Virus record (IMG/VR): IMGVR_UViG_3300037189_008026
Coordinates: 1-44,206 of that record
Direction: 5' to 3' (one strand)
Origin: a virus
Length of the DNA stretch: 44,206 nucleotides
Shown piece by piece: positions 1 to 7,542 of this stretch. The position numbers and the translations under genes were made by a program. Below the pieces are notes generated by a model that was not told the origin of the DNA, did not search any database, and worked only from the letters and a program-made list of their open reading frames with translations. Within the stretch, counting starts at the first letter, position 1. Each line of letters begins with the position of its first letter.

Positions 1-2
1 AC

Positions 3-770
3 TTGTGGAACGAATACATTGCTGAATGTCGTGGCTCTATTGTGGACAAGGATTTCAACTTGGTTGCTTATCCATTCACAAAGATCTACAACTATGGTAT
101 TGAAAAGGAAGCACCAGTGCTTGCTCCAGATACTAAGGTAACTGCTTTCCGCAAGGTTAACGGTTTTATGGTTGCTTGTACATTGCATAACGGCAAACTG
201 TTAGTGAGTACTACTGGTAGCACAGACAGCGACTATGTAAACATGGCACGTGAACTGATTGACGAAGCAAAGTACTTAGACTTGTGCTCACGTTGGGCAG
301 GTTATACATTTATGTTTGAGTGCGTTCATCGTAACGACCCACACATTGTTCCTGAAAAGGAAGGTATGTATGTCCTAGGCTATCGTGAAAATAAATGGCA
401 CACTCCTGTAGAACATGATCCGTTCATGTTAATGGAAATGAGTCGTGTGTTAGATTGTTTTGTGCCAGAAAGCATAATGACCAATATGGCACGTTTACAA
501 CAGTTGGCTAAGGAATGTAAGCATGAAGGTTATGTATTCTATACTGACGATGGTGTAAGTGCCAAAATCAAGAGCCCTTACTATTTGACTTCAAAGTGGG
601 TTGCCCGAAATCCGCGCACAGACAAATTGGTGAACTTGCAAAATGACATCAAGCACAATCTTGACGAAGAATACTATCCACTCGTGGATGCTATCCGTGC
701 TAACATTGTTGAATACACTGCTATGGACGAGCAAGCTCGACTAGCCTGGGTAAGGGAACAATTGGCATGA
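3..770 (+). CDS. rnlA: RNA ligase, T4 Rnl1 (gp63)-like, 5'-truncated by the window edge
   Basis: This enzyme seals 5'-phosphate and 3'-hydroxyl RNA ends through a lysyl-AMP intermediate; in T4 it repairs tRNA cut by host anticodon nucleases. The frame is open to the first base, so the N terminus lies outside the window. Visible nucleotidyltransferase motifs are an ECRGSIVD element at residues 8-15, motif I KVNG with the presumed adenylated Lys at 51, the motif III region around FMFECVHR, motif IV EGYVF, and motif V AKIKSPYY. Motif I is KxNG rather than the KxDG of T4 Rnl1, a variation seen in related ligases. The stop overlaps the next start by ATGA, suggesting coupled translation. Family assignment is firm; the tRNA-repair role is inferred from T4. 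Confidence 0.88.
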   Translation: MWNEYIAECRGSIVDKDFNLVAYPFTKIYNYGIEKEAPVLAPDTKVTAFRKVNGFMVACTLHNGKLLVSTTGSTDSDYVNMARELIDEAKYLDLCSRWAGYTFMFECVHRNDPHIVPEKEGMYVLGYRENKWHTPVEHDPFMLMEMSRVLDCFVPESIMTNMARLQQLAKECKHEGYVFYTDDGVSAKIKSPYYLTSKWVARNPRTDKLVNLQNDIKHNLDEEYYPLVDAIRANIVEYTAMDEQARLAWVREQLA

Positions 771-925
771 GTAACTTGTGGTTTAATATTAGATTTGGAA
801 CGAGGCATTTTCAATTTTCTAGAGATTGGGAAATAACATTTCGTGTTAATCCTTATTGGATTGAAAATCCTCCTTCCAAATGGTTTGAAATTTATTGCTT
901 ATTTGGAATGGAGTTTGGACTATGA
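767..925 (+). CDS. Small conserved phage protein, 52 aa
   Basis: A 52-residue ORF that starts inside the stop of the RNA ligase (ATGA overlap) and ends overlapping the start of the next gene, so it is packed like a genuine gene. It begins MSNLWFNIRFGTRHFQFS and is rich in aromatic residues (five Trp, many Phe), with no membrane segment, signal peptide or recognisable domain. Similar short aromatic proteins occur beside RNA ligase and rII genes in aquatic T4-like phages, as far as I recall. Function is unknown. Support is the double stop/start overlap and the lack of any other reading for the interval. Confidence 0.6.
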   Translation: MSNLWFNIRFGTRHFQFSRDWEITFRVNPYWIENPPSKWFEIYCLFGMEFGL

Positions 926-1101
926 AAGATGAAAGTAATTTGCCCGTTGCGGAACAGAGCCTGGTGTTCCGTTTACGCAAGCGAGCAGAAATACGTAGGC
1001 AAATCAAAGATCGCAAAAGTGTTCAAGAAGGCGCTCCAGATCGAATTGCAGATCTGTTAGAAGAAGCGGCCAACGAAATCGAACGTCTCCAAAACCAATA
1101 A
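922..1101 (+). CDS. Small coiled-coil-like phage protein, 59 aa
   Basis: The ATG at 922 is preferred over the upstream in-frame TTG at 895 because it overlaps the preceding stop and is preceded by a GGAG at about 9 bases. The 59-residue product is highly charged: an Arg/Lys-rich middle (RLRKRAEIRRQIKDRKS) and an acidic amphipathic C-terminal helix reading ADLLEEAANEIERLQNQ. This C-terminal pattern, DRIADLLEEAA.EIERL, recurs in many small phage and prophage proteins of unknown function and looks like a short dimerising helix. It is the last gene before the rIIA promoter. No function can be named. Confidence 0.65.
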   Translation: MKDESNLPVAEQSLVFRLRKRAEIRRQIKDRKSVQEGAPDRIADLLEEAANEIERLQNQ

Positions 1102-1114
1102 AATACTGCATTTT

Positions 1115-1157
1115 GGTAAAATCAGATATTGACTTTATCTGGTTTTACCTGTATAAT
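1115..1157 (+). promoter_or_regulatory. Sigma70-like promoter of the rIIA operon with upstream box and palindrome
   Basis: The -35 hexamer TTGACT (1129-1134) and -10 hexamer TATAAT (1152-1157) are separated by 17 bp. A GGTAAAATCAG box (1115-1125) ends three bases before the -35 and is repeated at the same spacing at 7543. The arms 1115-1128 and 1136-1149 are inverted repeats matching at 13 of 14 positions, the remaining one a possible G-T pair; the -35 is in the loop and the right arm fills the spacer. This could be an operator or an RNA hairpin. The rIIA ATG follows at 1188 behind AGAAAGG. Confidence 0.8.
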
Positions 1158-1187
1158 TTACACATACACTAACAGAAAGGGCTAGTC

Positions 1188-3356
1188 ATGTTACTTAATC
1201 TTGCGCCAAACAACGAAGCTATTTTGAGCAATGTTGGACAAATTGGTGAATTCCGTATTCGCAACAGTGCTAAGGCATTTAGTATTTTGAGCTCTGGCTT
1301 GTATGCTAATAAGATCCGTGCTATCGTTCGTGAACTTTCATGTAACGCAGTGGACAGCCATGTGGCGGCAGGACGTAGCGATACTCCGTTTGATGTGCAT
1401 CTTCCAAACGCTTTGGAACCTTGGTTTGCTATTCGCGACTACGGAACAGGACTGAGCCATGAACAAGTTACTAATATCTATACTACCTATTTTGAATCTA
1501 CTAAGACCAATAGCAACGACTTTATTGGTGCGTTGGGTCTTGGTTCTAAGTCTCCTTTTTCTTACACTGATAACTTTACAGTAACCGCAATCAAAGACGG
1601 TCGTAAAGGTATCTACACTGCATTTATCAACGAAACTGGTGTGCCTAGTATTGCTAAGATGGGCGAAGAAGAAACTGACGAGCCAGCAGGTGTTGAGGTT
1701 AAGTTCTCAGTCAATGACCGTTGGGACTTTGACAAATTCCGTAGCGAAGCACGTACTGTATATCAGTATTTTAAATTGCAACCTGTGATCAGTGGCAATG
1801 CTGATTTTACTATTCCAGTGATTGAATATGACCGTAAGGATATTATTCCTGGTGTACACAGCTATAAAGACACACGACAAAGTAAAGCAATCATGGGTAA
1901 CATTGCTTACCCAATTGACATTCCACAAGCAGAACGCAATGATAAAGATATCTTTGCCATGCTTAACTGTGGTTTGGAATTGCATTTTACTATTGGCGAA
2001 TTGGATTTCCAGGCGTCACGTGAAGGCTTGAGCTACATTCCACAAACTGTCAACGCTATCAAGGCCAAACTGGAAGCTGTTAATTTGGCATTGGCTGAAG
2101 TATTGTCTGGTGAAGCAAGTGCTATTACTAATGATTGGGAAAAGACTTTCTTCCTTTTGAAGAAGAAAGAAAACAATCTTTGGACTGAAGCTGTTAAAAA
2201 GTATGTTGCAGATACGAACTTTGATTTGATTGATGCAGGTACTAGCAGTTACTACATCCGTGCTAAAAATTGGACTATGCCAGTTAAAGAATTGGCGGAA
2301 CTCTATAACATTGACATTATGGCATTTGACAAACAGTCTGGTAAAAAGGCTGTGAGCAACTTGAAAGCTGAAAATGTTCATGTGGCTAATGCTCCAGTTT
2401 ATCAAGCATGGACTATTATTTTGCGTGAAGGTGTTACCTTTATTAAAAATGATACCAAAGTTGGTGCAAGTGCTCGTGCTAAGTTTCATTGGAACAATGC
2501 TACATTTGATAAGACTACCCCGCATTATCAAACTGTGTATGTTTTGAACAAGGCAAACAAGGACAAGCCTGCTAAGTTTGATGAGTTCCTTAAGGCAGTT
2601 CGCAATCCGCCTAGCGTGATGTTTGCCAGTGAATTGATGGAAAAGGAACGTGCTCAAAGTAGTGCAGGTGGCCGTAACGTCACTATCATGCGTTTGGAAG
2701 AACGTGGTCGTGGTGGATACTATAGCCAGAAAGAAATGGTATGGCGTGACGCTGGCAAGGCTGATAGTTTTGATTCCACTAAAACTTACTACTACTTGCC
2801 ACTTAGTGGATTCAATGTACAAAGTTCGTTTAGCACATATTCTTTTGACGTCAAAGAATTTCAAAAGGATCTTAGCCAATGTGGTATCAGTGGACTAACT
2901 GAAACTGATATTTACGGTGTTCGTAAAAGTGATATCGAATGGATTAAGACTCAAAAAAATTGGGTTAACATTGAACAACATCTTAGCAATGTTTTGGCAA
3001 AAGTTGATAAAAAACTTTTGATGAGTTTGGTGTTAAATGCTATTGACAGTTTCCATCTTATCAGTTACAATGAAAGCATAGTGACCGATGTGGTAACTAA
3101 AAATAGTCCATACTTGAAATTGGTAACACAATTTAAAGATTATGAAAAGATCCGTTACAGTGAAGTCAGTTTGAAGCGTTTGTGTGATCGTTACGCCAAA
3201 GGTGTAGCTTTTAACCCAACTGCTTTTGTGCAGAAGTTTGTTGATGAATGCTCTGTTATCAGCAAACGTTACCCGTTGTTGCAATACCTACGTAGTGCTC
3301 CTAACAAAGAAATCGCAGAGTATGTTAATTTAATCGACGCACAGAAAGGTGTTTAA
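1188..3356 (+). CDS. rIIA: rIIA-like protein with GHKL (HSP90-type) ATPase domain
   Basis: 722 residues, close to T4 rIIA (725). The N-terminal domain carries the Bergerat ATP-binding fold: N-box ELSCNAVD with Glu49, Asn53 and Asp56; the DYGTG motif at 84-88; and a glycine-rich lid GALGLGSKS at 114-122. In T4, rIIA and rIIB act at the membrane to protect against lambda Rex exclusion and affect lysis timing and membrane energetics. The long C-terminal part has no motif I can name. It has its own strong promoter (1129-1157), an AGAAAGG ribosome site, and rIIB follows after a single base. Leucine is mostly encoded by TTG here, unlike the fibre genes downstream. The biochemical role of rIIA is poorly understood even in T4, so only the family is assigned confidently. 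Confidence 0.9.
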   Translation: MLLNLAPNNEAILSNVGQIGEFRIRNSAKAFSILSSGLYANKIRAIVRELSCNAVDSHVAAGRSDTPFDVHLPNALEPWFAIRDYGTGLSHEQVTNIYTTYFESTKTNSNDFIGALGLGSKSPFSYTDNFTVTAIKDGRKGIYTAFINETGVPSIAKMGEEETDEPAGVEVKFSVNDRWDFDKFRSEARTVYQYFKLQPVISGNADFTIPVIEYDRKDIIPGVHSYKDTRQSKAIMGNIAYPIDIPQAERNDKDIFAMLNCGLELHFTIGELDFQASREGLSYIPQTVNAIKAKLEAVNLALAEVLSGEASAITNDWEKTFFLLKKKENNLWTEAVKKYVADTNFDLIDAGTSSYYIRAKNWTMPVKELAELYNIDIMAFDKQSGKKAVSNLKAENVHVANAPVYQAWTIILREGVTFIKNDTKVGASARAKFHWNNATFDKTTPHYQTVYVLNKANKDKPAKFDEFLKAVRNPPSVMFASELMEKERAQSSAGGRNVTIMRLEERGRGGYYSQKEMVWRDAGKADSFDSTKTYYYLPLSGFNVQSSFSTYSFDVKEFQKDLSQCGISGLTETDIYGVRKSDIEWIKTQKNWVNIEQHLSNVLAKVDKKLLMSLVLNAIDSFHLISYNESIVTDVVTKNSPYLKLVTQFKDYEKIRYSEVSLKRLCDRYAKGVAFNPTAFVQKFVDECSVISKRYPLLQYLRSAPNKEIAEYVNLIDAQKGV

Positions 3357-3357
3357 A

Positions 3358-4158
3358 ATGAGCTATCCGTATTTGATTCAAGGCAATAATGTTGTTGTGG
3401 TAATTGACAACAAGCCGCACACTATCAGCAAGACACATATCACTTACCAAAAGGTAGTTGATGCAATTAAAGCTAATGACTGGGAAACAGTTAAAGACAC
3501 AATTGAACCTAAAAAGGTTGTACTAGAGTACGGCAAAGGTAACGTTGAAGTCCAAGGAGAACAGTTGTTTTGGAAAGGCAAAGCGTTTCATAATGCTTTG
3601 GCAACTCGTATGATCCAAATGTTGCAAGATGGTTTCCCAGTGGAACCTCTAGTCAACTTTATGGAAAATTTGATGAAGAACCCTAGTTACCGTTCAGTAA
3701 ATGAACTGTATGGTTTCTTGGAAAAGAACAACTTGCCAATTACCAGCGATGGTCACTTCCTTGCTTATAAGAAAGTTCGTAAGGATTATAAAGACTGTCA
3801 TACTGGTACAATGGATAACAGTATTGGTCAAGTGGTTGAAATGGAACGTCATAGTGTTGACGACAATGCCAACAATACTTGCAGTTCTGGTTTGCACTTC
3901 TGTTCCAAAGAGTACTTGAATAGTTTTGGTGGCGACCGCACTGTGATTGTTAAAATCAATCCTGCAGATGTTGTTAGTATTCCCACTGACTATGACTTTA
4001 GCAAGGGTCGTGCTTGCCGATACGAAGTTATTGGTGAGTTGGGTGTACATCCAGACGATGCTTTCAAAGCACCTGTTCAAGATGAAGCCTACACACAAGA
4101 GCAACTGGATGCCGCAGTTAAGGCCGCAGTTGAAGCCGCTCTTAAGGTAACACAATGA
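3358..4158 (+). CDS. rIIB: rIIB-like protein
   Basis: 266 residues from the ATG at 3358, chosen over an in-frame upstream ATG at 3349 because 3349 lies inside rIIA and an AAAGG ribosome site precedes 3358 by about 10 bases. The central region is typical of the family: a segment reading NELYGFLEKNNLPITSDG, then HFLAYKKVR, then MERHSVDD and CSSGLHFCSKEYL. T4 rIIB is 312 residues. RIIB proteins work with rIIA at the membrane in T4, where both are needed to grow on lambda lysogens. The C terminus is an Ala/Lys/Glu-rich helix (AAVKAAVEAALKV). The order rIIA-rIIB in one operon is conserved. The molecular mechanism is unknown. Confidence 0.9.
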   Translation: MSYPYLIQGNNVVVVIDNKPHTISKTHITYQKVVDAIKANDWETVKDTIEPKKVVLEYGKGNVEVQGEQLFWKGKAFHNALATRMIQMLQDGFPVEPLVNFMENLMKNPSYRSVNELYGFLEKNNLPITSDGHFLAYKKVRKDYKDCHTGTMDNSIGQVVEMERHSVDDNANNTCSSGLHFCSKEYLNSFGGDRTVIVKINPADVVSIPTDYDFSKGRACRYEVIGELGVHPDDAFKAPVQDEAYTQEQLDAAVKAAVEAALKVTQ

Positions 4159-4331
4159 TTAGACTTTGGTTAGCCTTTGCTATCCTTGCCGTCCTGATCC
4201 ATTTGGGTATCACTACCTGGAGGAATTTGGAAGGCAAGGAACGTTGGACCTTGACAAAGTCTGTATCGTATAGTATAATTGTCGCATTGCTAGCCGTGCT
4301 AGCAATGACTGTAATCGTAATTCTTTTTTAA
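4155..4331 (+). CDS. Small two-helix membrane protein, 58 aa
   Basis: Starts by ATGA overlap with the rIIB stop. Translation gives 58 residues beginning MIRLWLAFAILAVLIHLG, with a hydrophobic helix at about residues 3-19, a charged linker (RNLEGKERW), and a second helix at about 40-58 (SIIVALLAVLAMTVIVILF). It ends with Leu-Phe immediately before the stop. Position in the rII operon suggests co-expression with rIIA/B and possibly a membrane-associated role alongside them, which is inference. Two short helices are also a holin-like arrangement, but nothing specific supports that. Confidence 0.65.
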   Translation: MIRLWLAFAILAVLIHLGITTWRNLEGKERWTLTKSVSYSIIVALLAVLAMTVIVILF

Positions 4332-4339
4332 GGATTTAT

Positions 4340-4426
4340 ATGATTGATGATCGTTGGTTGCGCCCACTGTATTTTGCTTTGGGGTTTGCTGTTTGCTTCT
4401 TTCTTTTTTCACAAGGTATTATTTAA
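4340..4426 (+). CDS. Tiny single-helix membrane peptide, 28 aa
   Basis: A 28-codon ORF between the two-helix protein and the SPFH lipoprotein, with AAGGA 5-9 bases upstream of its ATG. The product begins MIDDRWLRPLYFALGF and continues as one hydrophobic segment to the C terminus (AVCFFLFSQGII). Its stop lies one base before the next ATG at 4428. It may be a real membrane microprotein or a leader that couples translation of the lipoprotein gene. No family recognised. Confidence 0.45.
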   Translation: MIDDRWLRPLYFALGFAVCFFLFSQGII

Positions 4427-4427
4427 A

Positions 4428-5222
4428 ATGAAACGTATTTTTACTCTCTCTATTCTTGCCGCCGCAGTTTTGGCAACGGGTTGTACTCGTATTGAAACTG
4501 GTGAGGTTGGTGTTCGTGTTGGCTTTGACAAACAAGTCCAAAGTGGCGAACTATTGCCAGGTTCTTTCAATCAGGTCTTGATTGGTGACGTGCTCACATT
4601 CCCAATCAAAGATGTTAATGTCAAATTGGAAGACATGACTCCTGTGGCTAAAGATAACAGCACAATGAAAGACTTTGATGCTGTGGTTATCTATAACATT
4701 AACCAGGCGCAGGTTGCTGAACTTTACAGCACAAAGAGTCAGGCATTCCATGCCCGCCACAATGGCGACATCTACTTGATGTATAACTACATTGTTCAAA
4801 CTACTCGCAATGCTATCTACAAAGAAGCACGTAAGTACGAAGCATTGGACATGGCAGACAATCGTCAACAAATGGAACAGGCTATTAAAGAGCAGATCCA
4901 AAAGTCACTCGCTGATGAAAAGCTAGATGGCAGTTTGGTCGTTGGTCAAGTCTTGATCCGTAACATTGTGCCAGCTGACTCAGTTGTTGAAAGTGCTAAC
5001 GCATTGGTTCGTGCTAAAAACGAATTGAAACAGAAAGAAGTTGAAGTTCGTACTGCCAAGATGGAAGCAGAACGTATGCAGGCATTGAGCAATCAAGGTG
5101 CTCAGAGTATTGCCTACATGCAAGCACAGGCTATGATGAACATCTCTGAAGGTATTAAGAACGGTAAAGTTCAGACTATTGTTGTGCCAAGCAACATGAC
5201 TGGCTTGATGATTAACAAGTAA
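4428..5222 (+). CDS. SPFH/Band 7 (prohibitin-like) lipoprotein
   Basis: The ATG at 4428 gives a perfect lipoprotein signal peptide MKRIFTLSILAAAVLATGC with the lipobox Cys at residue 19; the upstream ORF start at 4344 would bury it. After the lipobox comes TGEVGVRVGFDKQVQSGEL, the typical opening of the SPFH domain, then the domain body, and a long charged helix (about residues 195-235, KNELKQKEVEVRTAKMEAER) as in prohibitins and flotillins. The product is 264 residues. SPFH proteins form membrane scaffolds and modulate membrane proteases such as FtsH. Encoding one beside rIIA/B suggests a membrane-remodelling or superinfection-related module; that link is inference. Family assignment is strong. 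Confidence 0.85.
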   Translation: MKRIFTLSILAAAVLATGCTRIETGEVGVRVGFDKQVQSGELLPGSFNQVLIGDVLTFPIKDVNVKLEDMTPVAKDNSTMKDFDAVVIYNINQAQVAELYSTKSQAFHARHNGDIYLMYNYIVQTTRNAIYKEARKYEALDMADNRQQMEQAIKEQIQKSLADEKLDGSLVVGQVLIRNIVPADSVVESANALVRAKNELKQKEVEVRTAKMEAERMQALSNQGAQSIAYMQAQAMMNISEGIKNGKVQTIVVPSNMTGLMINK

Positions 5223-5223
5223 T

Positions 5224-5670
5224 ATGAAACTGTTCGGACGTAGTAGCGGATACTATCTATTCTGGACAGGCTTTGTATATTTCTGGATTGGCATGTATCT
5301 TGCTTTTACGCAAGTTGCCCGTCCAGAAATTGCCACACTAGGATTTGTACTAGCTCTTAGTGTACCACTTTGGTGCCCGCCAGTTGCTCGTTATTTTAAC
5401 ATGGAGCCTTTAATGTTTGATTGGTTTAAAAAGAAAGAGTATTCTAACGTGGTTAAGTTTCCAGAACCTAAGGCAGTGCCTGATATCCCTTATGTTGCGC
5501 CTCCTGAGCCAGAAAAGCCTGCTAAAATTTTCTATCGTATTGGTGTGACAGACAATAACCGAGTTGCGTTTAGTATGGGCATGTCTGAAATTATCATGAC
5601 CAAAGTAGGTTGTCAACAAATGATTGATCAACTTGAAGTATTCATGAATCAACTGCCTGACGAAGAATGA
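5224..5670 (+). CDS. Membrane-anchored conserved phage protein, 148 aa
   Basis: Starts one base after the SPFH stop. Two hydrophobic segments lie at about residues 10-28 (YLFWTGFVYFWIGMYLAF) and 37-52 (ATLGFVLALSVPLW), followed by a Pro/Glu-rich linker (PEPKAVPDIPYVAPPEPEKP) and a small soluble C-terminal domain from about residue 100 (YRIGVTDNNRVAFSMG, then TKVGCQQMIDQLEVFMNQL). The soluble part resembles a small domain found in many phage hypothetical proteins that predict amounts of short antiparallel strands plus a helix. Function is unknown. Operon position with SPFH and rII genes suggests a membrane-associated early function. Confidence 0.7.
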   Translation: MKLFGRSSGYYLFWTGFVYFWIGMYLAFTQVARPEIATLGFVLALSVPLWCPPVARYFNMEPLMFDWFKKKEYSNVVKFPEPKAVPDIPYVAPPEPEKPAKIFYRIGVTDNNRVAFSMGMSEIIMTKVGCQQMIDQLEVFMNQLPDEE

Positions 5671-5939
5671 TTAATTTTAATTTTTCTATTTCAAATCCTT
5701 GGAGTCATCGTTGGAAAACTCTTTGGTGTAAGCACAGTCTGTTGTCAATCTACAAGGCAGTAGAATTTAATGGATATAAGACAAATACTATAATTACTGT
5801 TGACTTTAATTTAACTTCCCAAACTGACCATGCTGGACTACGATTGATGTTAGGGTTGTTTGGTTACGAAATAGAAGTTCATTTTTACGACACACGACAC
5901 TGGGATAATGAAAAGGATTCTTGGACCGTGTACAATTGA
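5667..5939 (+). CDS. Conserved phage hypothetical, 90 aa
   Basis: ATGA overlap with the previous gene. The product starts MINFNFSISNPWSHRWKTLW and is rich in aromatic residues, with a C-terminal part reading LFGYEIEVHFYDTRHWD. The alternating strand pattern suggests a small beta-sheet protein. Comparable proteins, with an N-terminal FNF.I.NPW motif and a C-terminal RHWD motif, are frequent in aquatic T4-like phages and unassigned. Not a membrane protein. No catalytic motif is visible. Confidence 0.65.
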   Translation: MINFNFSISNPWSHRWKTLWCKHSLLSIYKAVEFNGYKTNTIITVDFNLTSQTDHAGLRLMLGLFGYEIEVHFYDTRHWDNEKDSWTVYN

Positions 5940-5946
5940 TGAGGCA

Positions 5947-6120
5947 ATGATGGATAAAATTACACCATTTCGAAACTGGGTACGTGAAACATGGTTAGAA
6001 AACTGTGAAGAACACTTGACATATTCCGAAGATCCTTATACAATAAAACAGTATTGGGACAAGTACAAATGGTGGCTCAAAAGAGAATTTAAATATCAAA
6101 AGGCAAAAAATGACAAATAA
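5947..6120 (+). CDS. Small conserved phage protein, 57 aa
   Basis: The reading frame is open from an ATG at 5908, but 5947 (ATGATGGAT, preceded by GAGG) is preferred because it lies just after the preceding stop at 5939 and gives a product beginning MMDKITPFRNWVRETWLENC. The rest is Tyr/Trp/Lys-rich (DPYTIKQYWDKYKWWLKREF) and predicted helical. Similar proteins of the pattern ITPFR.W...TW..NC are common small phage ORFs of unknown function. The 3' end overlaps the next gene by 11 bases. Confidence 0.6.
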   Translation: MMDKITPFRNWVRETWLENCEEHLTYSEDPYTIKQYWDKYKWWLKREFKYQKAKNDK

Positions 6121-6376
6121 GAAATTTGAAGAGCTTAGTGAAGACGAATTTAAAAATTTGAAAATTGAGTTCGCTCCTGGATGCTTTGACAATTTTGAAG
6201 GCACACAGGAAGAATTGGATGAATTGGTCAATTCAATTAAAGATATGTTTGCATCAGGTGAAGCACAGAAAAAAGCTCGCCCAATTGATTTTGATGATAT
6301 AAATGATGAAGATTTAGAGTTGTTAGAAAAGTTCATTCAGATGGAAGACAATTCAGATAAGAGAAATTTACAATAA
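6110..6376 (+). CDS. Acidic conserved phage hypothetical, 88 aa
   Basis: Very acidic protein (many Asp/Glu) with a recognisable phage-protein pattern, CFDNFEGTQEELDELVNSI followed by PIDFDDINDEDLELLEK. No membrane segment or enzyme motif. It starts 11 bases before the previous stop and ends sharing one base with the next ATG, so it is translated as part of the operon. Such small acidic phage proteins often bind other proteins, but nothing here proves a target. Function unknown. Confidence 0.65.
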   Translation: MTNKKFEELSEDEFKNLKIEFAPGCFDNFEGTQEELDELVNSIKDMFASGEAQKKARPIDFDDINDEDLELLEKFIQMEDNSDKRNLQ

Positions 6377-6813
6377 TGAAAGCACAGACACCAGCAGAAG
6401 GAATTCTAAAAACTAATGACTATGGTGATTCAAAATGGTATCAAGTAGTATGCGGTTGCGGCCAACCAGATCATTCATTAACTGTTGAAGTAGAAGCAGA
6501 CGACTCGGGTGTTAGTGTTAATACCTATGCTACAGTTAAAACAGACTATTGGACTGACAGCGTTAAAAAACGATATGATATTGACAATCCTTGGCTACAA
6601 GAGTTTGATTGGTTTTGGAAAGATCTAGTAAACGGATTAGTTACTAGACTAAAACTTACATGGGAAGTTTGGTTCAAAGGATATGTTCAAGCAGAAACTA
6701 CCACACTCATGAGCAAACAACAAGCTCTTAATTTTTCTGAAACATTGAAGTCTGCTGTTAAAGATGTTGAAGATTTTGAGTTAGGGAAAAGAAAAATTTC
6801 AAAAGAAAGTTAA
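6376..6813 (+). CDS. Conserved phage hypothetical, 145 aa
   Basis: 145 residues. An N-terminal beta-rich part contains VVCGCGQPDHSLTVEVE, with two Cys and a His that could be part of a metal site but are too few to call a zinc ribbon. A central aromatic amphipathic part (LQEFDWFWKDLVNGLVTRL) and a helical C terminus follow. Similar proteins with a CGC...DH...V.VE start occur in phages and are unassigned. The gene sits in the run of small early hypotheticals downstream of rIIAB. Confidence 0.6.
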   Translation: MKAQTPAEGILKTNDYGDSKWYQVVCGCGQPDHSLTVEVEADDSGVSVNTYATVKTDYWTDSVKKRYDIDNPWLQEFDWFWKDLVNGLVTRLKLTWEVWFKGYVQAETTTLMSKQQALNFSETLKSAVKDVEDFELGKRKISKES

Positions 6814-6821
6814 ATGATTTA

Positions 6822-7016
6822 ATGAATTCTTTAGAACGGTCAATAACAGCCACTATACTAATTGGTTTTATATATGTGGTTCTTTTCTACGATTTTATTG
6901 ACCACTCAAATATAGTTGTTTATGATTGTGAACTAATAGAATATTATCACAATGTTCCCAAAGAAGTTAAAAAAGAATGTGATTCTCTAAAAAAAGTTCC
7001 ACCCTTAATAATATGA
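6822..7016 (+). CDS. Small single-pass membrane protein, 64 aa
   Basis: 64 residues with one hydrophobic helix at about 8-25 (TATILIGFIYVVLFYDFI) and a polar, Lys/Glu-rich tail (PKEVKKECDSLKKVPP). The ATG follows the preceding stop by 8 bases, and the stop overlaps the next start by ATGA. An N-in or N-out topology cannot be decided. No family recognised. Confidence 0.6.
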   Translation: MNSLERSITATILIGFIYVVLFYDFIDHSNIVVYDCELIEYYHNVPKEVKKECDSLKKVPPLII

Positions 7017-7540
7017 TTAGCAAAAGTCCAGAGCGGCACACCTTTCAGAAAAACGCATACATTAAAAGATGTCAGGAAGAAGGCAAAGTACCAAGCCCTG
7101 AAATTATTCAAATGTATGAAACTTGGGCCAATGAGCCCGAGTACGAAAATCGTCCAGTAAACGATTTAGAGTACGACCTGCGTACCACTGAATGGATTTT
7201 GGCTAAGGCACGAGCTAGCGATTCGTATGCCCAAAATATCTATGCCGCATTGTGTAATATGCGTTGGCAAAAATTAGATGTGTTGCCAATTTTGAAAGAT
7301 GAATTTTGGTCGTGTTCATGGCGTAGTGCAGGTGGCATTGTTGCAAATATGCTACAAAAAGGTGACTACATGGATTGGTATTGTAGTGGTATGGGTGGGG
7401 TTGCTACATACGATTTGCAAGAAGGTGAAGCGTACATGGCACGAATGAAGTATGTTCCAGAAGCTACTGTGACTGAAGAGATTCGAGAAGACTTCCAAAA
7501 ATTAGGTTGGGTCCCAAATGAGTGGCCCGAAGACGAATAA
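7013..7540 (+). CDS. Conserved phage hypothetical, 175 aa
   Basis: 175 residues, soluble. A distinctive, probably conserved core reads FWSCSWRSAGGIVANML followed by GDYMDWYCSGMGG; I recall the same SCSWR..GGIVA and DYMDWYCSG pattern in hypothetical proteins of aquatic phages. It ends VPNEWPEDE. The conserved Cys/Trp/Tyr residues could form a functional site, but no known enzyme family matches. It is the last gene before the promoter at 7557. Confidence 0.65.
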   Translation: MISKSPERHTFQKNAYIKRCQEEGKVPSPEIIQMYETWANEPEYENRPVNDLEYDLRTTEWILAKARASDSYAQNIYAALCNMRWQKLDVLPILKDEFWSCSWRSAGGIVANMLQKGDYMDWYCSGMGGVATYDLQEGEAYMARMKYVPEATVTEEIREDFQKLGWVPNEWPEDE

Positions 7541-7542
7541 TC

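Noticed and set aside
2016-2879. A 287-codon minus-strand ORF opposite rIIA
   Set aside because: It is antisense to a conserved gene, has no ribosome site, and its product shows no domain. The absence of antisense stops follows from codon bias in rIIA.
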